Shown here: positions 63,133-64,000 of the stretch, in pieces
Numbering within the stretch: the first letter of the stretch is position 1
Layout: each line of letters opens with the position of its first letter
Source of the DNA: Hydractinia symbiolongicarpus
Taxonomy: Eukaryota; Cnidaria; Hydrozoa; Anthoathecata; Hydractiniidae
DNA: 64,000 nt
Direction: 5' to 3'
Assembly: GCF_029227915.1 (NCBI RefSeq)
Contig: NC_079875.1
Location: 42,508,106-42,572,105, forward strand
Made by a program: the position numbers and the translations under genes
Notes under the pieces: model-generated
Told to the model about the DNA's origin: nothing
Database searches by the model: none
Seen by the model: only the letters and a program-made list of their open reading frames with translations

Positions 63133-63729
63133 AACTACAAGTCTCATGGGCTTTAGTGGTGAAATAATAATTTAAAAAATCGTTTGGGAAATGAGTTTAC
63201 TCCCTGGGTACTTTCTTTGTATACTTTTAACTATACGGGTCGAGTCCGGGATTTACGGGAAATCGCAGGTTTTCGTTTGCCGTCGATTAAACTTCTTTTA
63301 TTCAGCGTCTCATCAAAAATGAAAACATTTTTAAAAACTACAAGTCTCATACGTTTTAGTGGTGAAAAAATAATTTAAAAAATCGTTCGGCAAATGAGTT
63401 TACTCCCTGGGTACTTTCTTTGTATACTTTTGACTATGCGGGCCAAGCCTGGGATTTACGTGAAATCGCAGGTTTTCGTTTGCCGGCGATTAAACTTCTT
63501 TTATTCAGCGTCTCATAAAAAATGAAAACATTTTTAAAAACTACAAGTCTTATGCGTTTTAGTGGTGAAAAAATAATTTAAAAAATCGTTCTGGAAATGA
63601 GTTTACTCCCTGGGTACTTTCTTTGTATACTTTTGCCTATACGGGCCAAGCCCGGGATTTACGGGAAATCGCGGGTTTTCGTTTGCCGGCGATTAAACTT
63701 CTTTTATTCAGCGTCCCATCAAATATGAA

Positions 63730-64000
63730 AACATTTTTGAAAACTACAAGTCTCATGCGTTTTAGGGGTGAAAAAATAATTTAAAAATTCGTTCAGGAAA
63801 TGAGTTTACTCACTGGATACTTTCCTTGTATACTTTTGACTATACTGGCCGAATCCGGGATTTACGGGTAATCGCGCGTTTTCGTTTGCCGGCGATTAAA
63901 CTTCTTTTATTCAGCGTCTCATCAAAAATGAAAACATTTTTAAAAACTACAAGTCTCATGGGCTTTAGTGGTGAAAAAAAATCGTTCTGGAAATGAGTTT
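63730..64000 (-). repeat. Copy of the 60.90-61.17 kb segment, cut by the window edge
   Basis: Carries TTTTAGGGGTG, ATCGCGCGTTTTCG and the 10 bp-shortened GAAAAAAAATCG (63,973) as at 60.9-61.17 kb. The duplicated block probably continues beyond the window. Confidence 0.8.

Larger units (their letters stand above)
44206..64000 (-). repeat. Right satellite array, same monomer in reverse orientation
   Basis: About 98 monomers of the same family, all reverse complement relative to 1-44,207 (reading GCCGGCGATTAAACTTC, then ACTACAAGTCTCATGCG, then GTACTTTCTTTGTATAC). The same variant classes occur as in the left arm: CATTCGACTATAC, GTCTTATGCG, TTTTATGGTGAAA, CCTTGTATAC and GGCCACGCCCGGG. No gene or unique sequence is seen. 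The array continues past the right edge of the window. Confidence 0.97.

Noticed and set aside
5568-63378. Many 60-80 codon open frames, most starting MENEFTP/MGNEFTP or MRLVVFKNV, as possible genes.
   Set aside because: They are the same satellite segment read repeatedly. The frame ends within each monomer, there is no upstream non-repeat promoter or variable context, and the longer versions (73-80 codons) arise only from small indels or the inversion joint.
1-64000. CRISPR array, because of regular spacing.
   Set aside because: There are no unique spacers. Repeats abut each other directly, the unit is 203 bp, and no cas genes are present.
1-64000. rDNA spacer, tRNA clusters, telomere repeats or LTR/LINE remnants.
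   Set aside because: No rRNA or tRNA motifs, no short telomere-type tandem words, no poly-A tails with target-site duplications, and no frame longer than about 80 codons.

Overview
The whole 64 kb window is tandem satellite DNA. About 315 copies of one roughly 203 bp monomer run head to tail from the first base to the last. I found no protein-coding gene, tRNA, rRNA, transposon body or unique sequence. The best reading is the interior of a large eukaryotic heterochromatic array, either centromeric or pericentromeric. The species cannot be named from this sequence. The first monomer (1-203) is 37.9% GC by hand count. It has a GC-rich third with clustered CpG, and an AT-rich tract built around T6 runs. 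It carries 12 CpG where about 7 are expected from its C and G counts, so the array shows no CpG depletion. That fits a lineage, or a chromatin state, with little cytosine methylation.

Layout. Bases 1 to about 44,207 hold monomers in one orientation, called '+' here. At 44,206-44,207 the array switches abruptly to the reverse complement, with a 2 bp (TC) overlap at the junction, and stays reversed to 64,000. Variant monomers beside the junction on the right are inverted relatives of monomers at about 40.6-43.6 kb on the left. The two arms therefore belong to the same recent expansion.

Higher-order repeats (HORs). Both arms are a patchwork of recent multi-monomer duplications, recognised by private variants that recur at fixed offsets. 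Left arm: G blocks (0.6-7.4 kb, offsets 2,834, 2,633 and 2,026 bp); a 609 bp trimer (9.4-10.65 kb); P-Q-P-P-Q (10.4-17.7 kb, 7-mer P of 1,419 bp); R1/R2 (17.9-25.3 kb) joined through a truncated monomer; S1-S3 (27.8-33.1 kb); T (33.5-35.3 kb, 1,015 bp); U (36.2-40.1 kb, 2,230 bp); W1/W2 (41.05-43.9 kb, 1,420 bp). Right arm: X1/X2 (46.2-50.2 kb, 2,028 bp); Y1-Y4 (50.24-57.3 kb), where the order of monomer types can be read and HOR copies have 10, 7 and 9 monomers; and Z (57.1-64 kb) with short 2-, 4- and 6-monomer duplications. A 7-monomer period (1,418-1,421 bp) recurs in P, S, T-U, W and Y.

The recurring 60-65 codon open frames are one stretch of the monomer read over and over. Because 203 is not a multiple of 3, the frame closes in every monomer. 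I treat them as fortuitous. Features that may matter are a 9 bp-stem dyad in many monomers, a second 10 bp dyad perfected in a subset, and a near-match to the CENP-B box, one base short, confined to certain HOR positions. All block edges were placed by eye from diagnostic variants and may be off by tens of bases.
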